A DNA stretch of 33,190 nucleotides from Deltaproteobacteria bacterium (GTDB taxonomy: Bacteria > Desulfobacterota > Binatia > Binatales > Binataceae), in the NCBI GenBank assembly GCA_021817345.1, contig JAKAVC010000132.1:1-33190 (forward strand), written 5' to 3'. This document shows, in pieces, positions 8,216-15,937 of the stretch. The position numbers were made by a program, and so were the translations under genes. The notes below the pieces were generated by a model. That model ran no database searches. It saw nothing but the letters and a program-made list of their open reading frames with translations, and had not been told where the DNA came from. Position 1 is the first letter of the stretch; every line of letters starts with the position of its first letter.

Positions 8216-8742
8216 AACGTGAAGCCTCCGAACCTTAGAAACCCGCCCACCACTATCGCCAGCATCGAAACCACCACGTTGTAACGCGCAAGCCATCGCA
8301 TCCAGTTCGCGTAGCGCATCGCGTCCTGCCTCGCTCCCTCGACCTGCTGGCGGCTTGCGTCGTAGGGCAGCTTCACCACCACGCGCGGGCGCAGGTAGAA
8401 GGTCAGAACGCTCGCGGTGGCGATCAGCGTCGCCCAGATCGCAATCATCGCGCACAGCGCGATACCGTAGCCGCTGCGGTAGAACGCCAGATAGCCAAGT
8501 TCCCTTATAATGCCGAGCCGCCACAGCATCAGGAGCCCGCTCAGGGGAAGGCCGACCAGCGTTATCCAGTTCAGAATAGCGAAGTCGGTTCCCAGCCGAT
8601 CGCCGAGACGGGCGGCCTGGCCCGGCGGAATCAGGTCAAGCCGCGGCGTCAGAAGGAAATCGAGGAACACGTTGGAGCCCACGAAAATCGCCGCGAACAG
8701 CAGATGCAGCGCGACCAGGATTTGCAGTTCGAGCGTGATCAC
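8212..8742 (-). CDS. Four-helix integral membrane protein, CopD-like
   Basis: A 176-residue membrane protein with four predicted helices at about residues 7-30, 54-75, 91-117 and 154-172. The opening LHLLFAAIFVGSNVFLDFLL and the NWITLVGLPLSG segment resemble CopD-type or DUF membrane proteins of the HLLAAAxWVGG kind. I start it at GTG 8742, which overlaps the upstream stop as GTGA and has GGAG six bases before it; the longer open frame has no similarity. It contains a single histidine, so it is unlikely to be a bis-His heme b subunit or a conventional quinone-linked anchor for the molybdoenzymes. Position in the operon suggests a membrane role in the same process; function unknown. Confidence 0.7.
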   Translation of the reverse strand: MITLELQILVALHLLFAAIFVGSNVFLDFLLTPRLDLIPPGQAARLGDRLGTDFAILNWITLVGLPLSGLLMLWRLGIIRELGYLAFYRSGYGIALCAMIAIWATLIATASVLTFYLRPRVVVKLPYDASRQQVEGARQDAMRYANWMRWLARYNVVVSMLAIVVGGFLRFGGFTF

Positions 8743-9860
8743 CGGCCACTCCGATAACTTCCGACCCGAATCGTTTCGAGGTCCGCCGCAAGTTCCCCGG
8801 CGCACGCTTCGGTCCGTCCCCTTACTGAGACCGCACGCCTGGCCCATCGCTCGCAGTAATCGCATCGCGCGCAATCGAGCGAGCATCGGTCGTCGCGGAA
8901 GAACCCGAGGAAGCCGTCGAGCCTGCGGCTGTCGATACGGACTTGAAGCGTTTTCGGCGGATCGCCCATCAGCGACATCGGCGGCTGGATTCCAACCAGC
9001 AGTTGCGCGATGTCGCCGCCTCGGCGCGAACGATAGGCTCGCGCAGCCGCCTCGATCCAATCGGTATGCGAACTCGGGCCCTCGCCCATCTTCTCACGCC
9101 CCGCGATCTTGAACAGGTCGATTCCGAGGTCTTCGTAGACGCCGAGATCCTCGGGACGCACCCAGGGCGAGCGCAGATATTCGGCCGCGTCGCCGACCTT
9201 TTTGAGCGAGCACTGGTAATAGCAATAGTCAACATAGTATCTGCCGGCGATACTCTCGCCCGAATGTGAAATCATGTTCGAGTGATACTGGCGAATCGGG
9301 CAACTCAGCAGGCATCCCTCATTGACCACTAGCGAAAGCCGGCATCTCACGGATTTTCGAATCGCGCCAAGGCGCCGGAAGTCGCGGTTGACCTGTGGAT
9401 CGAGATGAATCACCGAGGCGCCGAGGCTTTCGAAGAATGCCGCCTTGCGCGGGTCATCGACCGAGGCGAGCACCGAGATGTGCAGTTCGAGCGAAGGAAA
9501 ATGCCTGCGCACCAGTTCCATCAGGAACGGATTCGCGGTAACCACGCCGGCCGCGCCGACCTCGGCCACCCATTCAAGGCGCTGGAGCAGTTCTCCCCGG
9601 CCCTCCTCGGAATATTCCTTGTTGCCGAGGCAGGTCGCGTTCATGACATAGATAAATCGAATCCCATGTCGCGCGGCTTCGGCTATGTGGAGGGCGATAT
9701 CGTCCTCGCTGGCCTCTGACAGGACAAACGCGGGACGCAGCGTCGCCTCGGCCGGAAGGCTTCCGTAGATGTACTCCGGCGCGAAGGGGGCGATTCGCGG
9801 GACGAGGATGGGATCCCAGTTGGTCGGGAGCATCAACTTGCTATCGTGCGACTTATCCAT
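8739..9860 (-). CDS. U32-family (peptidase U32/UbiU-like) Fe-S protein
   Basis: A 373-residue TIM-barrel-type protein with the U32 core: early strands ending FIYVMNATC, GVVTANPFLMEL, LHISVLASV, and the cysteine segment VVNEGCLLSCPI (C183, C187) followed by DYCYYQCSLK (C213, C217). These four cysteines match the spacing style of the [4Fe-4S] site in UbiU/UbiV and related O2-independent hydroxylation proteins. Near the C-terminus there is an additional C326-x3-C330-x2-C333-x2-C336 motif, suggesting a second cluster. The ATG at 9860 lies inside the preceding ligase gene (8-bp overlap). The name peptidase is historical; characterised members hydroxylate quinone precursors or modify RNA. Whether this one acts on a small molecule or on a partner protein cannot be told from sequence. 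Confidence 0.75.
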   Translation of the reverse strand: MDKSHDSKLMLPTNWDPILVPRIAPFAPEYIYGSLPAEATLRPAFVLSEASEDDIALHIAEAARHGIRFIYVMNATCLGNKEYSEEGRGELLQRLEWVAEVGAAGVVTANPFLMELVRRHFPSLELHISVLASVDDPRKAAFFESLGASVIHLDPQVNRDFRRLGAIRKSVRCRLSLVVNEGCLLSCPIRQYHSNMISHSGESIAGRYYVDYCYYQCSLKKVGDAAEYLRSPWVRPEDLGVYEDLGIDLFKIAGREKMGEGPSSHTDWIEAAARAYRSRRGGDIAQLLVGIQPPMSLMGDPPKTLQVRIDSRRLDGFLGFFRDDRCSLDCARCDYCERWARRAVSVRGRTEACAGELAADLETIRVGSYRSGR

Positions 9861-11148
9861 TTGATATCCCGATTTCGCGGCCGTCGATTACCTGGCGGAA
9901 TCCCCAGTTGATTCGAAGGCCGCCGAGCCAGAGTATTTTCACGCGCTCGACGCCGAGCTCGGCGCAAAGCCTTTCCTCGACACCCTCCGCGCCGTCGGAT
10001 CGCTCGCCTTCGATAGCGACGGTCAGGACGCCGGAGGCGGCGGAGCGATCGCGAATCAGAAGCACGTTGCGCCCGAGCAGCGCGGAATCCCGTTCGACGC
10101 CAATGCGGACGTCGTAGGCGGTAATCATTCGCTCGCCGACCATCACGCTGCTTTCCGGGCGGCCGTAGATCTTGAGCCTCCGGAATCCGCATCCGCACTT
10201 GCACGGATCAACGGCGAACGCCGCGATATCGCCGGTGTCGTAGCGCACGAAAACGCTGCCCGCCGGAGCAAGCTTGGTGACCACCAGCCGCCCGCGCCGG
10301 CCGGGCGCCACCGGCGCCCCGTTCGCGTCAACGACTTCGAGGTAGCAGACGTCTTCGTGGACGTGAGGCATCGCGTGCAGGCGGCAATCGTCGAGCGCGG
10401 CGCCCTCCTGGGTGCCGGCGCGCTCGAAGACGTCGCCCACGCCGAGCCGCTCGGCCAGAAACTCGCGCATCCGCGGAGTCAGCGGCAGTCCGACCGCAAC
10501 CACCGACTCGACGCTTCGAAAGGCTTCGGCAAGATCGAGCCCGCCCTGCGCGCCGCGCCGGACCATCGCAAGCAGAAACGGCGCCGTGGTGGTGACGAAC
10601 TCGGGACGAACCGAGAAAAGGGTCCGCACAAAGGAATCCATGTTGTCGGCGCCGAGGCTTCCCCAGAAGAAGGCGCAATTGCCGCCGAGCCGGACCACCG
10701 CGTGCGCTTCGCAGGCGGCCAGGCGATGCCACACCGGGCTCATCAGGAGCGCGGTCATCGCGGGCCGAAAACCGGCCCATCGGAAACCGCGCATCGTGGG
10801 CCGGATGTAGATTTCCTCCTCCGCGGCGTCGAGCCAGAGCACGAGCGGTTCGCCCGAGGTTCCCCGGGTGCTGAAACCGACCGGGCCGTCGGCCGAGTTG
10901 GCCCAGCTCTCGCGCGCCTTGATCAGGTCCTGCTTGCTGACGATCGGGATACGCTCGAAGTCGCGAAGCGATTCGATTTGACCTTCGCCGAACCCGGCCT
11001 GCAACCAGCGTGCGCTATAGAAGGGAACGTTTGCGCGGGCGTGGGCCACGACTTCAGCGAGCCGTTCGAGGTGCCAGCTTTCGAGTCTTGCCCGCGGCCA
11101 TCGCTCGATTTCGTCGGGACGCTCCGGTGTTTGCGAATTTTCTCTCAT
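9853..11148 (-). CDS. PaaK-like AMP-forming CoA ligase (phenylacetate-CoA ligase / F390 synthetase family)
   Basis: Adenylate-forming enzyme, 431 residues, the usual length for PaaK-type ligases. It shows the N-terminal HARANVPFYSARW segment, the phosphate-binding loop FSTRGTSGEPL (about 92-102), ERAGTQEG in the place of the adenine-binding YGSTE motif, VRYDTGDIA, and a Cys-rich CKCGCGFRRLKIYGRPE near the C-terminal hinge as in PaaK (CPCGR). Substrates in the family are aryl or alkyl carboxylates; F390 synthetases adenylate a deazaflavin instead. The start ATG 11148 overlaps the previous stop as ATGA. It sits between two other ligase-like genes and the U32 gene and is the only one of the three with an intact nucleotide loop, so it is the likely active ligase of the operon. 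Confidence 0.82.
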   Translation of the reverse strand: MRENSQTPERPDEIERWPRARLESWHLERLAEVVAHARANVPFYSARWLQAGFGEGQIESLRDFERIPIVSKQDLIKARESWANSADGPVGFSTRGTSGEPLVLWLDAAEEEIYIRPTMRGFRWAGFRPAMTALLMSPVWHRLAACEAHAVVRLGGNCAFFWGSLGADNMDSFVRTLFSVRPEFVTTTAPFLLAMVRRGAQGGLDLAEAFRSVESVVAVGLPLTPRMREFLAERLGVGDVFERAGTQEGAALDDCRLHAMPHVHEDVCYLEVVDANGAPVAPGRRGRLVVTKLAPAGSVFVRYDTGDIAAFAVDPCKCGCGFRRLKIYGRPESSVMVGERMITAYDVRIGVERDSALLGRNVLLIRDRSAASGVLTVAIEGERSDGAEGVEERLCAELGVERVKILWLGGLRINWGFRQVIDGREIGISNG

Positions 11149-11849
11149 CCCTGTTCAACGGCTTGCGTCCAGGCCGCAGGCGATATCGTCGAGTCGTCCA
11201 AACCGAGCGCACATCCTTCCGGCGTTCGGGTCCATGATTGAGGCAGGCGCCATGACGGGGCGCCCTGGTAGCCCAGGTTCGATACCTGGACGCCGTCGAG
11301 CCGATAGACGCCGGCGCGCAGATGGAAGTATCCGCAGGTCCCGCATTGCGGCGCCATCAGCATGCTCGACGGCACGTGAAGAAGGTAACGCCACGGCGCG
11401 CCGCTGCCGCGCATAGGCGGCGGGTCTTCATCGTTGAAGGCGATGACGGTGCGCGCGGGCGGTTTTCCGGTGCCGCTTCGGCCCTTATGACGAATTTCGG
11501 CGGCGAGAAGCGCGGCCACGTCGGCGCGAACCACCAGCACGTCAACCGGGATCTGCTCGAGTACCGCCGGGGTGAGCGTCACGCGCTCGGCCGAAGCGTC
11601 CAGCCCGATGAAGCGGCCGCCCAATCTTTCCGCCACTCCGCGCACAAGACCCGGCATCAGGAGGGCGGAACCGAGAAAGGAAAGCGGGCTGCCGCCGAAG
11701 TCCTGAACGGCAATCGTTGCGCCGCGCTTTACGCCCATAAGCTCGTAGCACCAGGCAAGATGCTCGGCCCACGCGTCGAGCGCCCCGGGTTGAAACACGA
11801 GCCGCCCGTTTGGAACATCGAAGATAAGCCTTGTTTCAGCCGCCGGCAT
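11145..11849 (-). CDS. Small protein resembling a PaaK-like ligase subdomain
   Basis: A 234-residue protein starting at ATG 11849 (GGAGG five bases upstream), overlapping the preceding stop by 14 bp; the longer open frame is unrelated sequence over the neighbour. Residues 20-110 (ALDAWAEHLAWCYELMGVKRGATI, shown here only by its ends ALDAWAEH and GVKRGATI, then GLVRGVAERLGGRFIGLDAS and PVDVLVVRADVAALLA) resemble the PaaK subdomain that follows the phosphate loop. Neither the loop nor the adenine or hinge motifs are present. A CGTCGYFHL segment near residue 170 could bind metal. I read it as a non-catalytic partner or a remnant of the ligase family, with modest confidence; it may belong to an unnamed family. 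Confidence 0.6.
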   Translation of the reverse strand: MPAAETRLIFDVPNGRLVFQPGALDAWAEHLAWCYELMGVKRGATIAVQDFGGSPLSFLGSALLMPGLVRGVAERLGGRFIGLDASAERVTLTPAVLEQIPVDVLVVRADVAALLAAEIRHKGRSGTGKPPARTVIAFNDEDPPPMRGSGAPWRYLLHVPSSMLMAPQCGTCGYFHLRAGVYRLDGVQVSNLGYQGAPSWRLPQSWTRTPEGCALGLDDSTISPAAWTQAVEQG

Positions 11850-13065
11850 TGTCGCCTCCGGCCGACTCGTCGTAATGCAGAACCACCACGCCGACGTGAT
11901 CCATGCTGGCGATCTGGCGGGTGCGGAGCGCGGTACCGGATTTGATTCCCGCATTGCGCGCCGCCTCCGCATAGCCGAGCATCGCCGACAAGGCCTCCAC
12001 TCCCATCTCGGCCCGCTCCAGCATCTCCCACGGAACGATCGAGACCCGTCCGCTGCCCGGATCGAGCGGAACCAGCGACACATTCACGAGCGGAAAGCCG
12101 TGGCCGTGCGGAGGAAGCCACGTCGGATGCGGCGCTACCACCGGACCCAGCTCGGGCAATCCCCACACGGTGAAGATCGGGCGACCACACTCGGTCTCGA
12201 GCCGCGCGCGCCATCGTGAATCAAAGCATCCGGTGGATACGAAAACGTGCTTCGCCCCCGTGACCATCGGCGCCGCCCGTCCGCGCGCCAGCATCGCGTC
12301 GGCCTGACGGCGATGCATCATGAGATAAAAACTTCGCTCCAGCCTGCGCGACCACTCCTCGGCCGAATCGTCGAGCCCCGTGAATACGATCGGCATCCCG
12401 TGAAGCAGGGCGAGCAGAATTCCGGTCAGCGCCTCCCACGAGCCGAGCGCCGACTCGCTCCATACGAAGGCTGTCTCGCGAAGCTCCGGTATGAACGCCG
12501 CCATCGACGCCGCCATCGCGGACAGCGAGAAGTGTGAATGGCTTACGACTCCGCGACGCGACGACAGGAGGACGGCGGGTTCGACGGCGCGCCTCGGCCC
12601 GGCGGCCTGGTTATAGGCGCCGCCGAGCTCCGCCTTTCGGATCGTCTCGAGGCCCGCGGTTTCGAACTGGCCCGGACCGCTCGCGGTTAGCGCCGCCGCC
12701 GCTCCGGCCTCCGCGACGCGCGACGCCAGTTGTTCGCCACGATCATCGCTCTCGGGCAGAAAGATCTGACGGCCCGCGAACAGCCCGGCGAGCAACAGAA
12801 CAAGGCTCTCGAGCGGATCGGGATCGAGGACCGCAAACGGGCCCTTGGAAGCCGAGGCCTGCAGTCCGCCGGCGACGCTTTGCACTTGTTCGAGAAGTTC
12901 GGCGCCGCTCAGCGTCAGGTCGCCGCGCACGACCGCCGGTTTGGCGGCCGCCGCGGTCAGGCGCTGGCGCAACACTTTGCTCAGCGGCTGCTGAACGACG
13001 GGCACACGGCGAGGTATTCCCACTGGCCAGTACCATGAAGGCAGGGCGCCTCCAACCTTCGACAT
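11836..13065 (-). CDS. Degenerate AMP-dependent synthetase (ANL superfamily) homologue
   Basis: A 409-residue protein with the layout of an acyl-CoA synthetase N-terminal domain. It has LRQRLTAAAAKPAVV, then GAELLEQVQSVAGGL, DPLESLVLLLAGLFAGRQIF and an SHSHFSLSAMAA stretch. The region where ANL enzymes carry the Ser/Thr/Gly phosphate loop reads PAVLLSSRRGVVSHSH, with the TGxPKG core missing. The later adenine-binding element is recognisable as TVWGLPELGPVV. The C-terminal lid domain is also short. The protein therefore looks unable to bind ATP normally and may be a carrier, scaffold or regulatory subunit for the active ligase. It begins at ATG 13065, overlapping the last base of the molybdoenzyme stop (TGATG), so it is translationally coupled to it. 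Confidence 0.65.
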   Translation of the reverse strand: MSKVGGALPSWYWPVGIPRRVPVVQQPLSKVLRQRLTAAAAKPAVVRGDLTLSGAELLEQVQSVAGGLQASASKGPFAVLDPDPLESLVLLLAGLFAGRQIFLPESDDRGEQLASRVAEAGAAAALTASGPGQFETAGLETIRKAELGGAYNQAAGPRRAVEPAVLLSSRRGVVSHSHFSLSAMAASMAAFIPELRETAFVWSESALGSWEALTGILLALLHGMPIVFTGLDDSAEEWSRRLERSFYLMMHRRQADAMLARGRAAPMVTGAKHVFVSTGCFDSRWRARLETECGRPIFTVWGLPELGPVVAPHPTWLPPHGHGFPLVNVSLVPLDPGSGRVSIVPWEMLERAEMGVEALSAMLGYAEAARNAGIKSGTALRTRQIASMDHVGVVVLHYDESAGGDNAGG

Positions 13066-15920
13066 CAGTGCGCCTCGAAATCAGCCCGCTCGAACGCGAC
13101 GTTGGTCTGCCTATCATTTTGAGTAGGCGCCCAACTGAACAGCGTATATTCGAAATGCCGGTAGCCTCCCGCGAAATGGATACCCTTCGGAGGACCGGGC
13201 ATTAGTCCGTCCTGCGGCATACCGTTGGGATGTTGATAAGGCTCCCAGGCGTGATAGACGACAACCTGATCCGGCCGCACGCACGGAGTGAGCTTCGCCC
13301 TGACGAGGAACTCTCCGTAGTCGTTGAAGACCCGGATAAAGTCGTGGTCAGCGACTCCCTTTTCGGCCGCAACGCGGTCATTGACAAAGGCGAACGGTTC
13401 TCCGCGATGGAGCTTCAGCATCTCCTCGGAGGTATGCCAGTTGGCATGGATGCTCCATCGGACGTGGCCGCCGGTAAAGCGCATCGGCTGACGCCCGCCG
13501 ATGTTCGGCGGACGTTTGTAGCGCACCAGGGCCTCGTCGGCCTCGACGAAATAGGGATGATCGATGTAGAACTCGATGCGGCGGGTGGTGGTGGCGTAGG
13601 GGATTTTTCTCTCGACCTGGTCGCGCATCGGAACGTGGACCTCGCCGGGGACCATGTCCGAACTCTGGCAGACGATCCCATGCCAGGGCGGACGGCCTGC
13701 GAGCCACGCCTTGCCGTTCTTGCGCATGTTGGCGAGGCTTAGATCCTCGTCGTCGAGACTGTACAGCCATCCCATACGGCCGAGAGCCTTGAGGCAGTCG
13801 TCCACCAGCCGTTCCTCGTCCTCGTTGCTCTCGCCGTAACGGTCGCCGTAGGTCGCCCGCCAGTAGAGATCGTCGACGATGATTTCGCGCTCGCCGGACA
13901 TGTACTTGTCGACACCGCGCGCCTTCAGATGCTTCGCGACGCTGCGCAGGATGCCGAGCGCCATCTGCCGGTCCGAACGCGACTCACCCTGCATCGCGAC
14001 CGACTGATCGGTGAAGCAGAGCAGCCGCGTATCTGGAGTCGAGTATTTGGCATCGGCATATTCGTAGTAAGACGCGGCCGGCAACAGATAGTCGGCGTAA
14101 AGGCCGGTGGTGCTCCATCGAGTGTCGAATACCACAATGAGTTCGAGCTTCGGCCAGAGTGTCTTCAAGTAGGTATTCATGCCGCCGCGATGGCGCCTGA
14201 GTGGATTCGATCCGGACACCAGCATCGCCTTGGGCTCGACCTTGTGATCGAAACCCTCCCACCATCCGCGCTTGAGAGCGTCTTCGGCGTAGTCGCTTAT
14301 CTTTTTGTTGGTGTAGGGATCCTCCAGGTACTTGTCCCAAACCTCCTTGTAACCGGCGTGGCGATACCATAGAAACGCGCCCGGCGTCAGCACGCCCGAA
14401 GCCTTGAGCGCCTCGCGCGTTGCGCCGTTGGCAGCCTCGACCGGCGGCATCGTGGGATCCATCTTGAGGCGGGTCTTGTAGTCCTCCATCATGAGCTGCG
14501 ACATGGTCGCGACCGCCGCGATCGGCTCGGAGGATTCGATCAACTGCTTGGGCATCCCGCTCACGGCCGACATCGAAGCCGCCGCCTCGGTTCCCGGCGA
14601 CCATCCCTGCGTGCCCGCTCCCGGCTTGCCGATACTGCCGGTGAGGGCGAGCACATAACAGTAGGAGCGCTCGAGCAGATCGCCGTGATAGAGCTTGCCT
14701 GCGATGAAGTTCATGTAGCCGAAGATTTTGCGTGGCGGACGGCAGAGTTCCGCAATCTGCTGAAGAGTCTCGGGATGCACGCCGGCCATCTCGTGCACCT
14801 TCTCGGGCGTATACTCCTCGAGCCGTTCCTTAAGGCGGGAGAAGACCGTGCGCACCTCGACTTCGGCACCGTTGGCAAGCCGCACGGTGCGCCGCGCGTC
14901 GAGCGCGTAGTCGCATGCGCGCTCGAGCGTGCCCTTGGGCAGTTGCGCTAGTTCGCCGGTTGGGGCGTCGATTACATAGAATTGCTCGGGGTCGCCGCCC
15001 GCGCGCAGATCAGAGTCGCGCAAAAAGCGGCCGTCGTCGCTTCTGACGAGCACCGGACAGTCGGTCTGCTCGGCAACGAAATCGCGATCGATCCACCCGT
15101 TGTCGATGAGGATTTTGCACACTCCGAGCCACAGCGCCGGGTCGGCGGACCAGTTGATCGGCACCCAGACGTCAGCGAACTGGCAGGAAGGGTTCTTGTC
15201 GGGCGCAATTGCGATTATCTTTGCGCCCCGGTAGCGCGCCTCAAGAACGTAATGCACGTCGGGAATGTTCGCGTACACCGGATTCGACATCAGGATGATC
15301 GTGTCGGGGAGAAACCAGTTCTCGATTCCGGGCGCGTGATGCATCTCGCCGAACGTGAGCCATTGCCCAGACTTGAAATCGCCGGTGACGAAATCGAGGT
15401 CGAGGCTCACGCCGCCGAGAAGAGCCGTGATGCCGGTGGTCGAGCCCTCGGCGGCGCCGCGGAAGACGCCGATACCGTTGGCCGCGTGGTCATCGAGGAG
15501 GGCCTTGCCGCCGTATTTCTGGATTATGTCGGCCAGCTTCGCGCCGATTTCGTCGAACGTCTGTTCCCATCCGACGCGCTCCCATTTGCCGCCGCCGCGC
15601 TCTCCGACGCGCTTCATCGGATAGAGCACCCGGTCCGGACCGTACATCGCGCGCGAGTGCTGATAGCCCTTCTGGCATCCGCGCGGATTATAATCGGGGA
15701 CCCGCTCCTCCGGATCGGAGAATTCCGGATACGTACAGGATATTTCCTCGCGAATTACCTTGTTGTCTTTGACATAGACCTTGAAAGGGCAGCTTCCGGG
15801 GTAGCAGTTGACCCGATGGGTGCCCCATCGGCAACCCTCCCATTGCCAGTATCGATGCCGCTCCTGCTCGGGGTCCAGCCTATCTTCGGACTTTTCGCCA
15901 CTATGCGTCGCGCGCGCCAT
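13065..15920 (-). CDS. Molybdopterin oxidoreductase catalytic subunit, third copy in the operon (type II DMSO reductase-like)
   Basis: A 951-residue Mo-bis-MGD enzyme. The N-terminal cluster site is His35-x3-Cys39-x4-Cys44 (THRVNCYPGSC) plus Cys82 in NPRGCQKG, the FS0 arrangement of NarG, ethylbenzene dehydrogenase and related enzymes. Asp181 in the TGDFKSGQWLTFG segment aligns with the Mo-ligand Asp of that clade. Later landmarks are MSNPVYANIPDVHYVL, VSGSNPLRRHRGGMNTYL and the C-terminal RWSIHANWHTSEEM cofactor-binding region. There is no Tat signal, so a cytoplasmic location is expected. The start ATG 15920 has GGAGGG seven bases upstream; the longer open frame lies over the neighbour. By family the best guesses are a hydroxylase/dehydrogenase such as phenylacetyl-CoA:acceptor oxidoreductase (PadB) or an EbdA relative. 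Confidence 0.9.
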   Translation of the reverse strand: MARATHSGEKSEDRLDPEQERHRYWQWEGCRWGTHRVNCYPGSCPFKVYVKDNKVIREEISCTYPEFSDPEERVPDYNPRGCQKGYQHSRAMYGPDRVLYPMKRVGERGGGKWERVGWEQTFDEIGAKLADIIQKYGGKALLDDHAANGIGVFRGAAEGSTTGITALLGGVSLDLDFVTGDFKSGQWLTFGEMHHAPGIENWFLPDTIILMSNPVYANIPDVHYVLEARYRGAKIIAIAPDKNPSCQFADVWVPINWSADPALWLGVCKILIDNGWIDRDFVAEQTDCPVLVRSDDGRFLRDSDLRAGGDPEQFYVIDAPTGELAQLPKGTLERACDYALDARRTVRLANGAEVEVRTVFSRLKERLEEYTPEKVHEMAGVHPETLQQIAELCRPPRKIFGYMNFIAGKLYHGDLLERSYCYVLALTGSIGKPGAGTQGWSPGTEAAASMSAVSGMPKQLIESSEPIAAVATMSQLMMEDYKTRLKMDPTMPPVEAANGATREALKASGVLTPGAFLWYRHAGYKEVWDKYLEDPYTNKKISDYAEDALKRGWWEGFDHKVEPKAMLVSGSNPLRRHRGGMNTYLKTLWPKLELIVVFDTRWSTTGLYADYLLPAASYYEYADAKYSTPDTRLLCFTDQSVAMQGESRSDRQMALGILRSVAKHLKARGVDKYMSGEREIIVDDLYWRATYGDRYGESNEDEERLVDDCLKALGRMGWLYSLDDEDLSLANMRKNGKAWLAGRPPWHGIVCQSSDMVPGEVHVPMRDQVERKIPYATTTRRIEFYIDHPYFVEADEALVRYKRPPNIGGRQPMRFTGGHVRWSIHANWHTSEEMLKLHRGEPFAFVNDRVAAEKGVADHDFIRVFNDYGEFLVRAKLTPCVRPDQVVVYHAWEPYQHPNGMPQDGLMPGPPKGIHFAGGYRHFEYTLFSWAPTQNDRQTNVAFERADFEAH

Positions 15921-15937
15921 TTCCGGGCCCTCCGCGG
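15921..15937 (-). repeat. 17-bp intergenic spacer with Shine-Dalgarno, copy 2
   Basis: On the reverse strand this reads CCGCGGAGGGCCCGGAA between the TAG of one molybdoenzyme gene and the ATG of the next. It is identical, base for base, to the spacer at 18800-18816. It contains the GGAGGG ribosome-binding site and the palindrome GGGCCC. Confidence 0.9.
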
